Part shown: one piece after another, positions 1 through 6,539 of the stretch
How positions within the stretch are numbered: the first letter of the stretch is position 1
Layout of the letters: every line of letters starts with the position of its first letter
From: JBBDYH01 sp040901795
GTDB lineage: Bacteria; Planctomycetota; Planctomycetia; Pirellulales; JALHPA01
Assembly (NCBI GenBank): GCA_040901795.1
Contig: JBBDYH010000116.1
Location: 1-17,813 of the forward strand
Direction of reading: 5' to 3'
DNA length: 17,813 nucleotides
Position numbers and translations under genes: made by a program
The notes under the pieces: model-generated
Seen by the model: only the letters and a program-made list of their open reading frames with translations
Database searches by the model: none
Told to the model about the DNA's origin: nothing

Positions 1-56
1 ACTTATCACTTATCACTTATCACTTATCACTTATCACTTATCACTTATCACTTATT
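1..56. repeat. Heptamer tandem array, unit ACTTATC
   Basis: Seven perfect copies of ACTTATC followed by an eighth with one change (ACTTATT). The array is cut by the left edge of the window, so its true length is unknown. It lies downstream of the DUF58 gene, which is read on the minus strand. It resembles the short tandemly repeated heptanucleotides known from cyanobacteria and other bacteria, which vary in copy number by slippage. No coding role is visible. Confidence 0.95.
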
Positions 57-87
57 CCTGAACCCTGAACCCTGAACCCTGAACCCT
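57..87. repeat. Heptamer tandem array, unit AACCCTG
   Basis: A truncated copy (CCTG), three perfect AACCCTG units and a final AACCCTC directly follow the first heptamer array. The array ends exactly against the stop codon of the DUF58 gene (TAG on the minus strand at 88-90). Both arrays have a 7-bp period but unrelated units. The unit looks telomere-like (TTCAGGG on the other strand), which is probably coincidence in a bacterium. Confidence 0.93.
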
Positions 88-978
88 CTACCGCACTAGG
101 CCGCGCTTCCGTAGGTAGCTCGACACAAGCTGATCCACCGGCACGTCGTTGCGCGCCAGGAGGTAATTCATCCCCCGCCGCGTGCAAAACGACTTCGCCC
201 CTTCGACGAAAGCGTTGAGCGTTTGCTTGTAGCGGGCGATCAAGGGGGCGCTAATCGTGACTTCGGCGATGTCGGCGTCTTCGCAATCCACGAGCTTCAG
301 GTCTCCCTTCACGTCCGGGTCGATCTCCTCTTGCGAGAGGATCTGAATCACGTACACGTCCATCTCGCGCGACACGAGGTACCGCATCGCCGACTCGTAC
401 CCTTGCTTGTCCATCAAGTCGCTGATCAGTACGAGCACGCCTTTGCCCGGGTTGCGGAGGCAAAAGTTCTTGACCCCTTCGGCGAGCGGCGCATTCTGGC
501 CCGGCTCAATGGCGTCGAGGTGTGCCAGCATTCGCCACAGGCTCTTGCGGCCGCGGAACACCGGACCGGGCGATCGCAGCGCCTGACCGATTGACTCGAT
601 CCGCACTCGGTCAGCGCGCACCAGCCCGATAAACCCCAGCGCCGCGGCGAGCTGCTTGGCATAATACAGCTTCGTCGGCTCGCCAAAATCCATCGACTGG
701 CTGGCATCGATCAAGGCGAAGAAGTGCAGGTCTTCTTCCTCCAGAAACATCTTCAGAAACAGCCGGTCGAGCCGCGCGTACGTGTTCCAATCGATAAACC
801 GCAGATCGTCTCCGGGCACATAATTGCGGAAGTCGGCGAACTCGACGCTTTGCCCCTTGCGCTTGCTGCGGCGCTCGCCTTTCATGCGGCCGCGGAAGAT
901 GCGGCGCGTGACCAGCTCCAGCTTTTCCAACTGGGCGAGCAGCTCCGGACTCAACAGCGGCGTGGCGGCGATCGACAT
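88..978 (-). CDS. DUF58 domain protein (vWA-like fold)
   Basis: A 296-aa cytoplasmic protein of the DUF58 family. The family signature YVPGDDLRFIDW lies at residues 53-64. A vWA-type metal-site (MIDAS-like) motif, DASQS, lies at residues 91-95 after a hydrophobic strand. The basic stretch around residues 29-42 (GRMKGERRSKRKGQ) is also typical. DUF58 proteins are usually encoded next to a MoxR-type AAA+ ATPase and further vWA proteins, and are thought to act with them as chaperone or signalling complexes; the molecular role is not settled. Here no MoxR gene lies upstream: the neighbour is an anti-sigma gene 223 bp away, so the expected partners would be beyond the left edge or elsewhere. The ATG at 976-978 has no clear Shine-Dalgarno sequence. 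Length is normal for the family. Confidence 0.9.
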   Translation of the reverse strand: MSIAATPLLSPELLAQLEKLELVTRRIFRGRMKGERRSKRKGQSVEFADFRNYVPGDDLRFIDWNTYARLDRLFLKMFLEEEDLHFFALIDASQSMDFGEPTKLYYAKQLAAALGFIGLVRADRVRIESIGQALRSPGPVFRGRKSLWRMLAHLDAIEPGQNAPLAEGVKNFCLRNPGKGVLVLISDLMDKQGYESAMRYLVSREMDVYVIQILSQEEIDPDVKGDLKLVDCEDADIAEVTISAPLIARYKQTLNAFVEGAKSFCTRRGMNYLLARNDVPVDQLVSSYLRKRGLVR

Positions 979-1201
979 GTTGGAAGCAAAACGAGGAATG
1001 AGTGTGTCTTGCTACCAATCTAACCGATCGCAGGCAGGCGGGCCAATTGGATCCGGCGTGGGTGGTGTCCTTTTGCCATCCCAGCGCGGCGTCATCCTGA
1101 GCGAAGCGAAGGATCTTCGTGCACCAGATGCTTCGCTGCGCTCAGCATGACTCGTGTAGCTTGACGCAAATAGTACACCACCCCGACGTGAATCGCATCG
1201 A
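979..1201. other. Spacer between DUF58 and anti-sigma genes
   Basis: There is no convincing gene in these 223 bp. The only structured element is the REP-like inverted repeat at 1091-1151. Reading frames crossing this stretch are short and run through the repeat arms. Confidence 0.7.
1091..1151. repeat. REP-like inverted repeat
   Basis: Two 26-bp arms (1091-1116 and 1126-1151) are inverted copies differing at about four positions, around a 9-nt loop. The arms begin GTCAT..CTGAGCG..GCGAAG. I recognise this from memory as a palindromic repeat widespread in environmental bacterial genomes; that recognition is not tested here. It lies between two minus-strand genes and would form a strong hairpin in a read-through transcript. 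It may act as an mRNA stabiliser or terminator, or be a non-autonomous palindromic element. Confidence 0.88.
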
Positions 1202-3679
1202 CTAGCGCGCGGTGGGGCCGGGCGTTGACGGCGCTGGCACGGGGGTCGCTTTAGCGTCTTCCCGGCCCGCCGGACGAGGTTCCGCGACATCCGCTGGACC
1301 TGCGGGCGTCGCTGCCGCGTTGGCGCGATCGACAGCGCCCGGCAGCGGCGCATCGACGATGCGGAAGAAGAACAGCACGCGCTCTCGGCCGAGCGAACCG
1401 GCTGGTGATGGTTCGCCGGCCAACGTTTCGGTTCGAGCCGGTGGCATTCCATTTCGACCGGCCAGGCCGCCGGCAGCGACAGTGCCGTAGTTCGTCACTG
1501 GCTGAAGCGTCAGTCGTTGCCCATAGCCGAGCGGTACGTTGGCGGTTGTTGCCGGCGGCGCGGTCGTTCCGTCCGCAAATCCGCCTGCGCCATAGCCGCC
1601 ACCGCCGTATCCGCCGTAGCCACCGCCAGACCTTCCAGCTTTTTCATTCTCAGCGAATCCCGCCTTGCTGCCGCTGCCGCCGGTCACCACTGGCGCGGCG
1701 AATCGTCCCACGCCGCCACCGGCAGTGCCGTACGACGGCACCGGGACGCCGCGCGCCGCTCTCGATTGCCGAATCTCGTCGGCTTCCGTCGATGCGGCGC
1801 CCGGAGGGCCGGCCGCAGCGGACGTGGTCGTCGATTTCTTTGACCTGGCAGGTTGTGCGGCGGTTTCGCTCTCTTCCGCCGGCCGTATCTGCACCGCTTT
1901 CGCGTCTGCTGGAACGGTTTCGGTTTGTGCGTCCTTATCAACGGAATCCGCCGCAGAATCTTGCGCCTTGCCATCGGCGGATTGAGCCCCGGCGGTTACG
2001 TTCAACTCCTTTTTGCCCGCGCGATCGACCGATAGTTGCCCCGTTTGCGACGGCCGGTTTCTTCCGTAGCCATACCCGCGGCTACTCTGATTGAGGCCAA
2101 GCGCCCCGACCGTCTGCTCATAGAGCTGCTCAGGCGCGGAGGCGTCGGTGACTTTCATGACGCGGAACTGCTCCTGCTGTTGAAAGTCGTCAAGCGCCGC
2201 CGCTATCTGAGCCGATGGCGCGCTGACCACGAACAACTCCATCTCTTCGGCCCCCGCCGGTCGCATAGCGAAATTGACGGCGCGCTTGGCTTCAACCTGG
2301 CCGCGTTCATTGGCTTTGTCGCCGGAAGATGGCGCGGTGGACGGCGACTGTGTCAGTGCCTCAGTTGACGTTGCGTCGAACACTGCGATCCGATGATTAC
2401 TCAACACCTCGATGACCGCCCCGCTTTGCCAGGCATCGCGCGCAACCAGCACTTCAACCACACGCAACGACTCAGCCGGTGCGGTAAACATAAACGCCGG
2501 ATCGGCGTTTGTCGTATCGACGCCGTTCGTGACCGGCGACGGAGCCTCGCCGGGCGCTTGAACGCTCTGATCCAGATCAGCCGCCCCCTTCTCCAACGTA
2601 TCCGCCCGCGGCGCAGCGGCGGGTTCACTCAGCGGCGGCGCCGCGGGCTGCTGTGGAGCCAAACGCAAGTCCTCCGGCGCCGTTTGCGTCGAGGGTCTTC
2701 GCAGTCGCACGCTACTGGTTGTCGCTTCGGTTTGGATCTCGCTCGTCTTCGCATCCAGGGCATCGCGATCGAGCATGGTCTTCGCGGAGTCGTTGAGGGG
2801 CATCGGTTCTACCCCGAACGCTCGCGCGCCTGCTGGTGCTCCACGGGGGCGGACGACGTTCTTTCGATATTCCGGCGGTAGATCCTTGGCGGAATCGGGC
2901 TGTTCACGGACGCTGCGTTGTAACTCCGCAGACTCCTGTTCGAGGAATGCCTTGGGGTGGTTGGCGACATCGTCCGCCGGCGGGGTGGCGTATTCATCGG
3001 CCGTAGCGGTCTTAGCCAGTTTGCGCTCTTTGTCCGTCGGATCTGTGTTTGTGCCTGCCCTGTCCTCCTTGCGGATCTCAGCCACCGAAAGCTCGACGTT
3101 CTGCTCCCGAGCGGCCCCGCGATCTCCGCTCTTATCCGCCGGCGCGTACTTCGCTTCCGGCCCGCGCGCGATTGGGTCGCGATGGATTGCGGGTTCGCGA
3201 TTGGTGACGAGGATCAGAATTGCCGCCGCCAGAGCCGCCACCGTCCACAGAAACGGCCGTGCACTGCCGAACCGTGCACTGCCAAACCGTTCGCGACGGA
3301 TCGGAGTAACGCTCGCAGCGGGCGAAGGCGCTTGATGATCCGCCGCCGCCGTCGCCGCTCGCGTCAAGCCGCGATCGCCCGTCAACACCTCGCGCTCCGC
3401 GCGGCGCAGCACCCGCTCGGCAAAGTTTGCCTCCAGTCGATGCTGCGGCAAAACTTCCAGGCTCGTGCGTACGTTGCGGAGATCGTCGACAAGCTGTCGC
3501 AGCTCCGGACTGGCTGTGATTCGCGCTTCAGCGTCGGCTTGCTCGTCCGCCGTGCATTCGCCGTCGAGATATGCGCTAAGCAGCTCTTCGTTTAGCACCT
3601 CGTCGCGCTCAAACGCATCACCCCCCGGCTCGTCCGGCAAGCGATCGAAGTCTGACGGGTTGTGATGGCGGTCGTTCAT
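1202..3679 (-). CDS. Membrane anti-sigma factor with long low-complexity periplasmic domain
   Basis: An 825-aa protein that probably holds the adjacent ECF sigma factor inactive at the membrane. Residues about 31-98 match the anti-sigma domain layout (LLSAYLDGECTADEQADAEARI...). However, the usual H-x3-C-x2-C zinc ligands are absent: the matching stretch reads ARITASPELRQL. One transmembrane helix lies near residues 143-159 (FLWTVAALAAAILILV). Everything after it, over 650 residues, should be periplasmic. It is rich in Ala, Pro, Glu and Thr, with a Gly/Tyr-rich segment (GGGYGGYGGGGYGAGG) and two more ordered stretches (VVEVLVARDAW... and MELFVVSAPSAQIAAALDDF). The gene follows the sigma gene on the same strand, 70 bp away, supporting cotranscription. 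A 15-bp tandem duplication encodes RFGSARFGSA just before the helix. The ATG at 3677-3679 has no clear Shine-Dalgarno sequence. Role is inferred from architecture and neighbour. Confidence 0.8.
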   Translation of the reverse strand: MNDRHHNPSDFDRLPDEPGGDAFERDEVLNEELLSAYLDGECTADEQADAEARITASPELRQLVDDLRNVRTSLEVLPQHRLEANFAERVLRRAEREVLTGDRGLTRAATAAADHQAPSPAASVTPIRRERFGSARFGSARPFLWTVAALAAAILILVTNREPAIHRDPIARGPEAKYAPADKSGDRGAAREQNVELSVAEIRKEDRAGTNTDPTDKERKLAKTATADEYATPPADDVANHPKAFLEQESAELQRSVREQPDSAKDLPPEYRKNVVRPRGAPAGARAFGVEPMPLNDSAKTMLDRDALDAKTSEIQTEATTSSVRLRRPSTQTAPEDLRLAPQQPAAPPLSEPAAAPRADTLEKGAADLDQSVQAPGEAPSPVTNGVDTTNADPAFMFTAPAESLRVVEVLVARDAWQSGAVIEVLSNHRIAVFDATSTEALTQSPSTAPSSGDKANERGQVEAKRAVNFAMRPAGAEEMELFVVSAPSAQIAAALDDFQQQEQFRVMKVTDASAPEQLYEQTVGALGLNQSSRGYGYGRNRPSQTGQLSVDRAGKKELNVTAGAQSADGKAQDSAADSVDKDAQTETVPADAKAVQIRPAEESETAAQPARSKKSTTTSAAAGPPGAASTEADEIRQSRAARGVPVPSYGTAGGGVGRFAAPVVTGGSGSKAGFAENEKAGRSGGGYGGYGGGGYGAGGFADGTTAPPATTANVPLGYGQRLTLQPVTNYGTVAAGGLAGRNGMPPARTETLAGEPSPAGSLGRERVLFFFRIVDAPLPGAVDRANAAATPAGPADVAEPRPAGREDAKATPVPAPSTPGPTAR
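3257..3286. repeat. 15-bp tandem duplication inside anti-sigma gene
   Basis: Two adjacent 15-bp copies (3257-3271 and 3272-3286) differ at one base. They keep the reading frame and duplicate the peptide FGSAR just ahead of the membrane helix. Confidence 0.85.
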
Positions 3680-3703
3680 GTTATCGGAGTTTACCGTTCT
3701 CGT

Positions 3704-3732
3704 GTGCCACTGCTCGCCGCGAGCAGTGCCAC
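3704..3732. repeat. Hairpin between sigma and anti-sigma genes
   Basis: 13-bp arms (3704-3716 and 3720-3732) with one mismatch surround a 3-nt loop; the core is CACTGCTCG/CGAGCAGTG. It sits in the 70-bp gap between the sigma stop and the anti-sigma start. There is no T-run after it in either direction, so it is not a standard terminator. It may set the expression ratio of the two genes by attenuation or RNA processing, or simply be one of the dispersed palindromes of this genome. Confidence 0.8.
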
Positions 3733-3749
3733 GGTCTATGCCGCGTATG

Positions 3750-4313
3750 CTACTTCACGTCTTCTTGCAGCACTTCTCTCAACTGTTCCCGCAGTTCGAG
3801 CCGCGCTCGGTGCAGCCGACTGCGGACGGTGCCCACCGGCAGATCGAGGATCTCGGCGATCGTCTCGTAACAACACCCGTCGATCTCGCGGAGCACCAGC
3901 ACACCGCGGAACTCTTCGCTCAAGTTGGCAATGGCCGCGCGGACTTGGGCCACTCGTTCGTCGCGATCAAGCCGCTCGGTGGGCGGATCGTCGCGCGAAA
4001 CGGGTTCGCTGCCGGTCAACTCCCGCGCTTGCTCGACCGAGACGGTTGGCTTGTGCCTTCTCCGCCGGCTGACCGCGAGGTTGAACCCGATGCGGTACAG
4101 CCAGGTGTAAAAGGCGGAGTTGCGGTGAAACGTCTCCAGCTTGAGAAACGCTTGAACGAAGGCGTCTTGGGCCACATCGTAGGCCTCGTCGGCCGACCCG
4201 ACCACGTGGACCAGCGTATTGTACAAGCGGTCTTGATACCGGGTGACCAAGCGCCCAAACGCCGCCGAATCGCCCGCCAGGGCTTCGTCGATGAGCTGGG
4301 CGTCGTCGTTCAC
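3750..4313 (-). CDS. ECF RNA polymerase sigma factor
   Basis: A sigma-70 family extracytoplasmic-function sigma factor that directs RNA polymerase to a stress or envelope regulon. The chosen GTG start (4311-4313) gives 187 aa. It has a GGAG Shine-Dalgarno five bases upstream and begins right at the conserved fold (NDDAQLIDEALAGDSAAFGRLV). An in-frame ATG at 4472 would add 53 basic, non-conserved residues and lies upstream of the likely promoter, so I reject it. Region 2 spans about residues 20-86 (AYDVAQDAFVQAFLKL, then FYTWLYRIGFNLAVSRRR). Region 4 spans about 122-175, with the helix-turn-helix YETIAEILDLPVGTVRSRLHRAR. No C-terminal extension is present. The likely antagonist is the membrane anti-sigma protein encoded next on the same strand. 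Confidence 0.93.
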   Translation of the reverse strand: MNDDAQLIDEALAGDSAAFGRLVTRYQDRLYNTLVHVVGSADEAYDVAQDAFVQAFLKLETFHRNSAFYTWLYRIGFNLAVSRRRRHKPTVSVEQARELTGSEPVSRDDPPTERLDRDERVAQVRAAIANLSEEFRGVLVLREIDGCCYETIAEILDLPVGTVRSRLHRARLELREQLREVLQEDVK

Positions 4314-5191
4314 AGCAGCTCCACAATTTGGGACGCAAGCTGAGGGAGAAAAGTTCCGTCGCCGCTTGGATTTATGGCACGCAGAGAAGTTGCCGCGGCG
4401 AGCCTTTATCTTGCCCAAAGGCGAGGGGCCTGTCAAATCATTGCGGTGCTGCCACTTACGATGCCGAGCCAAGTGAGTGCCGCCAACGGTCCCGAAAGTT
4501 CATTGCATTTCTATGGTTATTTCCGGACTGTTGGCCCGACCTGATTCGCAGGCCATGCCGCAGGCTTTGCTTGGTAACACATTGTTGGCAGGGTCTGCGG
4601 CGGCGGACTTTTTGGCGCGATTGCGAAATACTTAGGGGGGTCAAAGTACAGAAAGTCGGGCTGATTGGGAGCAGTGAATCGGCTGAAGGCCTTGTAGGGC
4701 TTCCAGTTACACTTTCAGTGAAACGCCGGACTTACTGGACTTATTGGAGTTTGGTGCTGCCATGCAGGACAACCGATCGGTCATGAATTGGCGCGCGTTT
4801 CAACCGGCCGGCGAAGGGGCGCTTCGCGGATGGTGGCCGGGTTCGAGTTTCCAAAGATCGAGCCGTTCGCCGGTAGTCCAAGCGAATAGCGTCTGACCAG
4901 GCGCGCTTCTTTAGGTTTGGCTCTCCGCGTCCTTCGCTGTCACCCCCGCCACGGCGGGCAGGCTACAAGCACACGTCATATTCCTCAGCGAACTCGGGAC
5001 AGACGGACACAGGCAGACAGGCTCACCGAGTCTTTTTGGCGTAGTGTACCCAATTACACAATAGTTGCCAAGCCCAATTTTGGGCCACGGTCGGGAATTC
5101 AGCTTTCGGCCGGCTGCCGTCAGCTATCGGCTCTCAGCTTAAAGTTCTCGGTTCTATCCCCTCCACCGCCGCAGTCTTGGGCCGAAGCCGT
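4314..5191. other. Long non-coding stretch with degenerate repeats
   Basis: No gene can be supported in about 880 bp. Frames here are short, disagree between strands and match no family I know. Small perfect palindromes occur at 4945-4958 (CCCGCC-AC-GGCGGG) and 5072-5085 (GCCCAA-TT-TTGGGC). There is a degenerate stretch of CAGCTATCGG-like units at 5100-5140 and a GGACTTACTGGACTTATTGG motif near 4730. The stretch looks like decayed or repeat-rich spacer at the edge of the accessory islet. Confidence 0.6.
4408..4436 (-). promoter_or_regulatory. Possible promoter of the sigma/anti-sigma genes
   Basis: On the minus strand a perfect TTGACA (4431-4436) is followed 17 bp later by CAAGAT (4408-4413), a weak -10 box; GATAAA at 4405-4410 is another option. 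Transcription from here would leave a leader of roughly 90 nt before the GTG start. ECF sigma genes are often autoregulated, which this site neither shows nor excludes. Confidence 0.3.
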
Positions 5192-5365
5192 TCACTTCTT
5201 AGGTGCCTTCCCCGTCCGCGCGTACTCGCGATCTGCCTCACTGAACAGCTCAAGCGGCACCTTGATCACCGTGCCATCCGCCCGCTTGAGATTGACCGTA
5301 CCGTTGGCGTGAAACATGAACTGAGCCTCGACGTTGTGACCGTCGGTGCTGGTCCAAGTGCGCAT
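5192..5365 (-). CDS. SHD1-domain micro-ORF or gene fragment
   Basis: A 57-aa reading frame beginning MRTWTSTDGHNVEAQF, continuing through NGTVNLKRADGTVIKVPLEL and ending FSEADREYARTGKAPKK. This is a nearly complete SHD1 domain (SLA1 homology domain 1): the RTWT..DG opening, the V.LKRADG turn and the VPLE.FSEADREY ending are characteristic. Planctomycetes carry many SHD1 proteins, usually exported and longer; their function is largely unknown, perhaps protein binding at the envelope. This copy has no signal peptide and no good Shine-Dalgarno sequence at its ATG. Its frame is continuous with the RHH gene upstream: only the TAG at 5396-5398 and ten sense codons separate them. It could be a small gene, a domain remnant, or a readthrough or split extension of the RHH gene. 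Confidence 0.6.
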   Translation of the reverse strand: MRTWTSTDGHNVEAQFMFHANGTVNLKRADGTVIKVPLELFSEADREYARTGKAPKK

Positions 5366-5395
5366 CTCGTGCTTGGGCTTCTTGCTTTGGGTTCC

Positions 5396-5896
5396 CTATA
5401 TTGCTGCCCGAAGCTGCACCGATAGCTTCGACACGATCAGTTGGTTGAGACTCACGCCTTCCGCTTCCGCTTCGGCCAGTAGCGCTGCATGGATGCTCTT
5501 CGGCACACGAGCCAGTATCTTGCCGTTCAGGTCACTACGCGGCCTCCCGACCTGCGCCTTTGGTTCCGGAAGCTGCTCAAGAATCTCTGTGATCTCAGCC
5601 GCTTCCTTTGTCTCGAAGAAAGCAGTGCGCTCGCGTTCACTCAGTTGCGCTAAGAGACCACCGACGCCATACAGCCGATTGTTTGCCTCGACCCACGAGA
5701 CGCCTTCCGCGTGCATCTGCTTGGCAAGCCGCAGGGCAGCCTCCACACTTCGAGTCACGGATGGTGTGGTTCTCGTCTCACGAGAACTCAATCGAACGGT
5801 TCCATATCGGTCTGAGTAACCTTCCGACGTTCCGCCGCTAACAATATTGGTCGGTGCTCGGGCCGCTTTAGCTGCGTATTTCTTGACTTTCTTCAT
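5396..5896 (-). CDS. HicB-type ribbon-helix-helix (RHH) protein, putative antitoxin/repressor
   Basis: A 166-aa protein. The last 40 residues (125-165: GKILARVPKSIHAALLAEAEAEGVSLNQLIVSKLS) are a ribbon-helix-helix DNA-binding domain of the kind found at the C-terminus of HicB-family antitoxins and related repressors. The N-terminus is basic (MKKVKKYAAKAARAP). The middle (residues 50-112, with EGVSWVEANNRLYGVGGLLAQL and an acidic EAAEITEILEQLPEPK) is a domain I do not recognise. The ATG at 5894-5896 is chosen because GGGAG lies shortly upstream; an ATG 45 bases earlier falls inside the hairpin arm at 5931-5940. The 106-aa gene precedes it on the same strand by 51 bp, an arrangement like a toxin-antitoxin or self-regulated pair. 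No HicA-like protein is present. Confidence 0.7.
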   Translation of the reverse strand: MKKVKKYAAKAARAPTNIVSGGTSEGYSDRYGTVRLSSRETRTTPSVTRSVEAALRLAKQMHAEGVSWVEANNRLYGVGGLLAQLSERERTAFFETKEAAEITEILEQLPEPKAQVGRPRSDLNGKILARVPKSIHAALLAEAEAEGVSLNQLIVSKLSVQLRAAI

Positions 5897-5911
5897 GCTT
5901 CTCTCCCAGGT

Positions 5912-5946
5912 TGGCCCAGAGGCGTTGTGTCTCTGGGCCATTTTTT
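5912..5946 (+). terminator. Hairpin plus T6, oriented as a plus-strand terminator
   Basis: Perfect 10-bp arms (5912-5921 TGGCCCAGAG, 5931-5940 CTCTGGGCCA) with a 9-nt loop are followed by TTTTTT on the plus strand. This is a textbook intrinsic terminator for plus-strand transcription, yet both flanking genes run on the minus strand. In the minus-strand mRNA it would be a stable hairpin between the 106-aa gene and the RHH gene, without a following U-run. Confidence 0.65.
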
Positions 5947-5947
5947 G

Positions 5948-6268
5948 TTATGCCACGTCCAGGATTTGCACTCCATCATAATTCCGCACTTCAAAGTACA
6001 TCGCCTTTTGATCCAGGCGACGGCCGATTTCCAGCACCCATTGCCGAGCAGCTTCCAATTGCGAGCGGTCACAGTTGACAACCAGCGGATGCGTGTTGTC
6101 GAAGTACGTCTTGCCACTCTGCGGATCAAGCCACGCGCCCTTCTGTAAACCGCCAAGCGTGTAGCCGCCGAAGCGACGGGCACTCTCGTTCAGGATCGCT
6201 TGCTGTTCGCGGCGGGTGACAGGTGAGCCGTCATTTCGCTTCGTCGGGATGAACGTCGTGAACGTCAT
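5948..6268 (-). CDS. Unrecognised 106-aa protein
   Basis: A small soluble protein with no signal peptide or membrane helix. I do not recognise the family. Visible features are a polar start (TFIPTKRNDGSPVTRREQQAIL), a glycine and aromatic core (RRFGGYTLGGLQKGAWLDPQSGKTYFD), a strand (HPLVVNCD), an amphipathic helix (QLEAARQWVLEIGRRLDQKA) and a final strand (MYFEVRNYDGVQILDVA). The order of these blocks recalls small alpha/beta ferredoxin-like proteins such as the DUF3574 type, but this is only a loose likeness. The start ATG (6266-6268) has AAGGG about eight bases upstream. It is the first gene after the promoter at 6315-6343 and precedes the RHH gene, so it could be a toxin-like partner or a regulated enzyme. 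Confidence 0.65.
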   Translation of the reverse strand: MTFTTFIPTKRNDGSPVTRREQQAILNESARRFGGYTLGGLQKGAWLDPQSGKTYFDNTHPLVVNCDRSQLEAARQWVLEIGRRLDQKAMYFEVRNYDGVQILDVA

Positions 6269-6314
6269 TTCGCTGACCCTTTATGTCGCGAGAGTCTCAC
6301 CCCCCGACAGTGGT

Positions 6315-6343
6315 GTAATATCATAGGTGATACTATGCGTCAA
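6315..6343 (-). promoter_or_regulatory. Promoter with embedded palindromic operator-like sites
   Basis: On the minus strand TTGACG (6338-6343) and TATTAC (6315-6320) are separated by exactly 17 bp, matching a housekeeping sigma-70 type promoter at 5/6 and 4/6 positions. Two overlapping palindromes lie in or across the spacer: TATCA-N4-TGATA (6319-6332) and CATAG-N6-CTATG (6322-6337). Such placement is typical of operators bound by RHH autorepressors, and an RHH protein is encoded just downstream. Binding is inferred, not shown. Confidence 0.6.
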
Positions 6344-6539
6344 GCGTTTGGCTAGAGATGTTCTGGGCTTCCGGCGATACTAATCGGATGGGACGAAATC
6401 CGAAGTTGCGACAGCAATTTCATTCGGCTCGTCAAGCAACGCATGGAAGACGCGGATGGAAGCAAAGAAGTACAAGTAATGGCGCCAGCCCATACATCCG
6501 TACAAAAAGCGAAATGATTTGACGCGGCCGAGGCAGCCG

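Noticed and set aside
57..87. Telomere-like repeat suggesting a linear replicon end
   Set aside because: The unit resembles eukaryotic telomere repeats only by base composition. The array is short, internal, and flanked by another heptamer array and a gene.
4314..4472. N-terminal extension of the ECF sigma factor from an upstream ATG
   Set aside because: The extra 53 residues are basic and unlike sigma factors. A GTG with a well-spaced GGAG lies at the family's normal start, and the likely promoter lies inside the extension.
5396..6268. Canonical HicAB toxin-antitoxin pair
   Set aside because: The RHH protein is HicB-like only in its C-terminal domain, and the 106-aa neighbour lacks the size and double-stranded RNA-binding-like pattern of HicA.
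6352..6539. Small minus-strand frame downstream of lgt (peptide with GWRHYLYFFASIRVFHALLDE)
   Set aside because: It has plausible codon use over about 37 codons but no ribosome site, family match or partner; it could be a remnant and is not supported as a gene.
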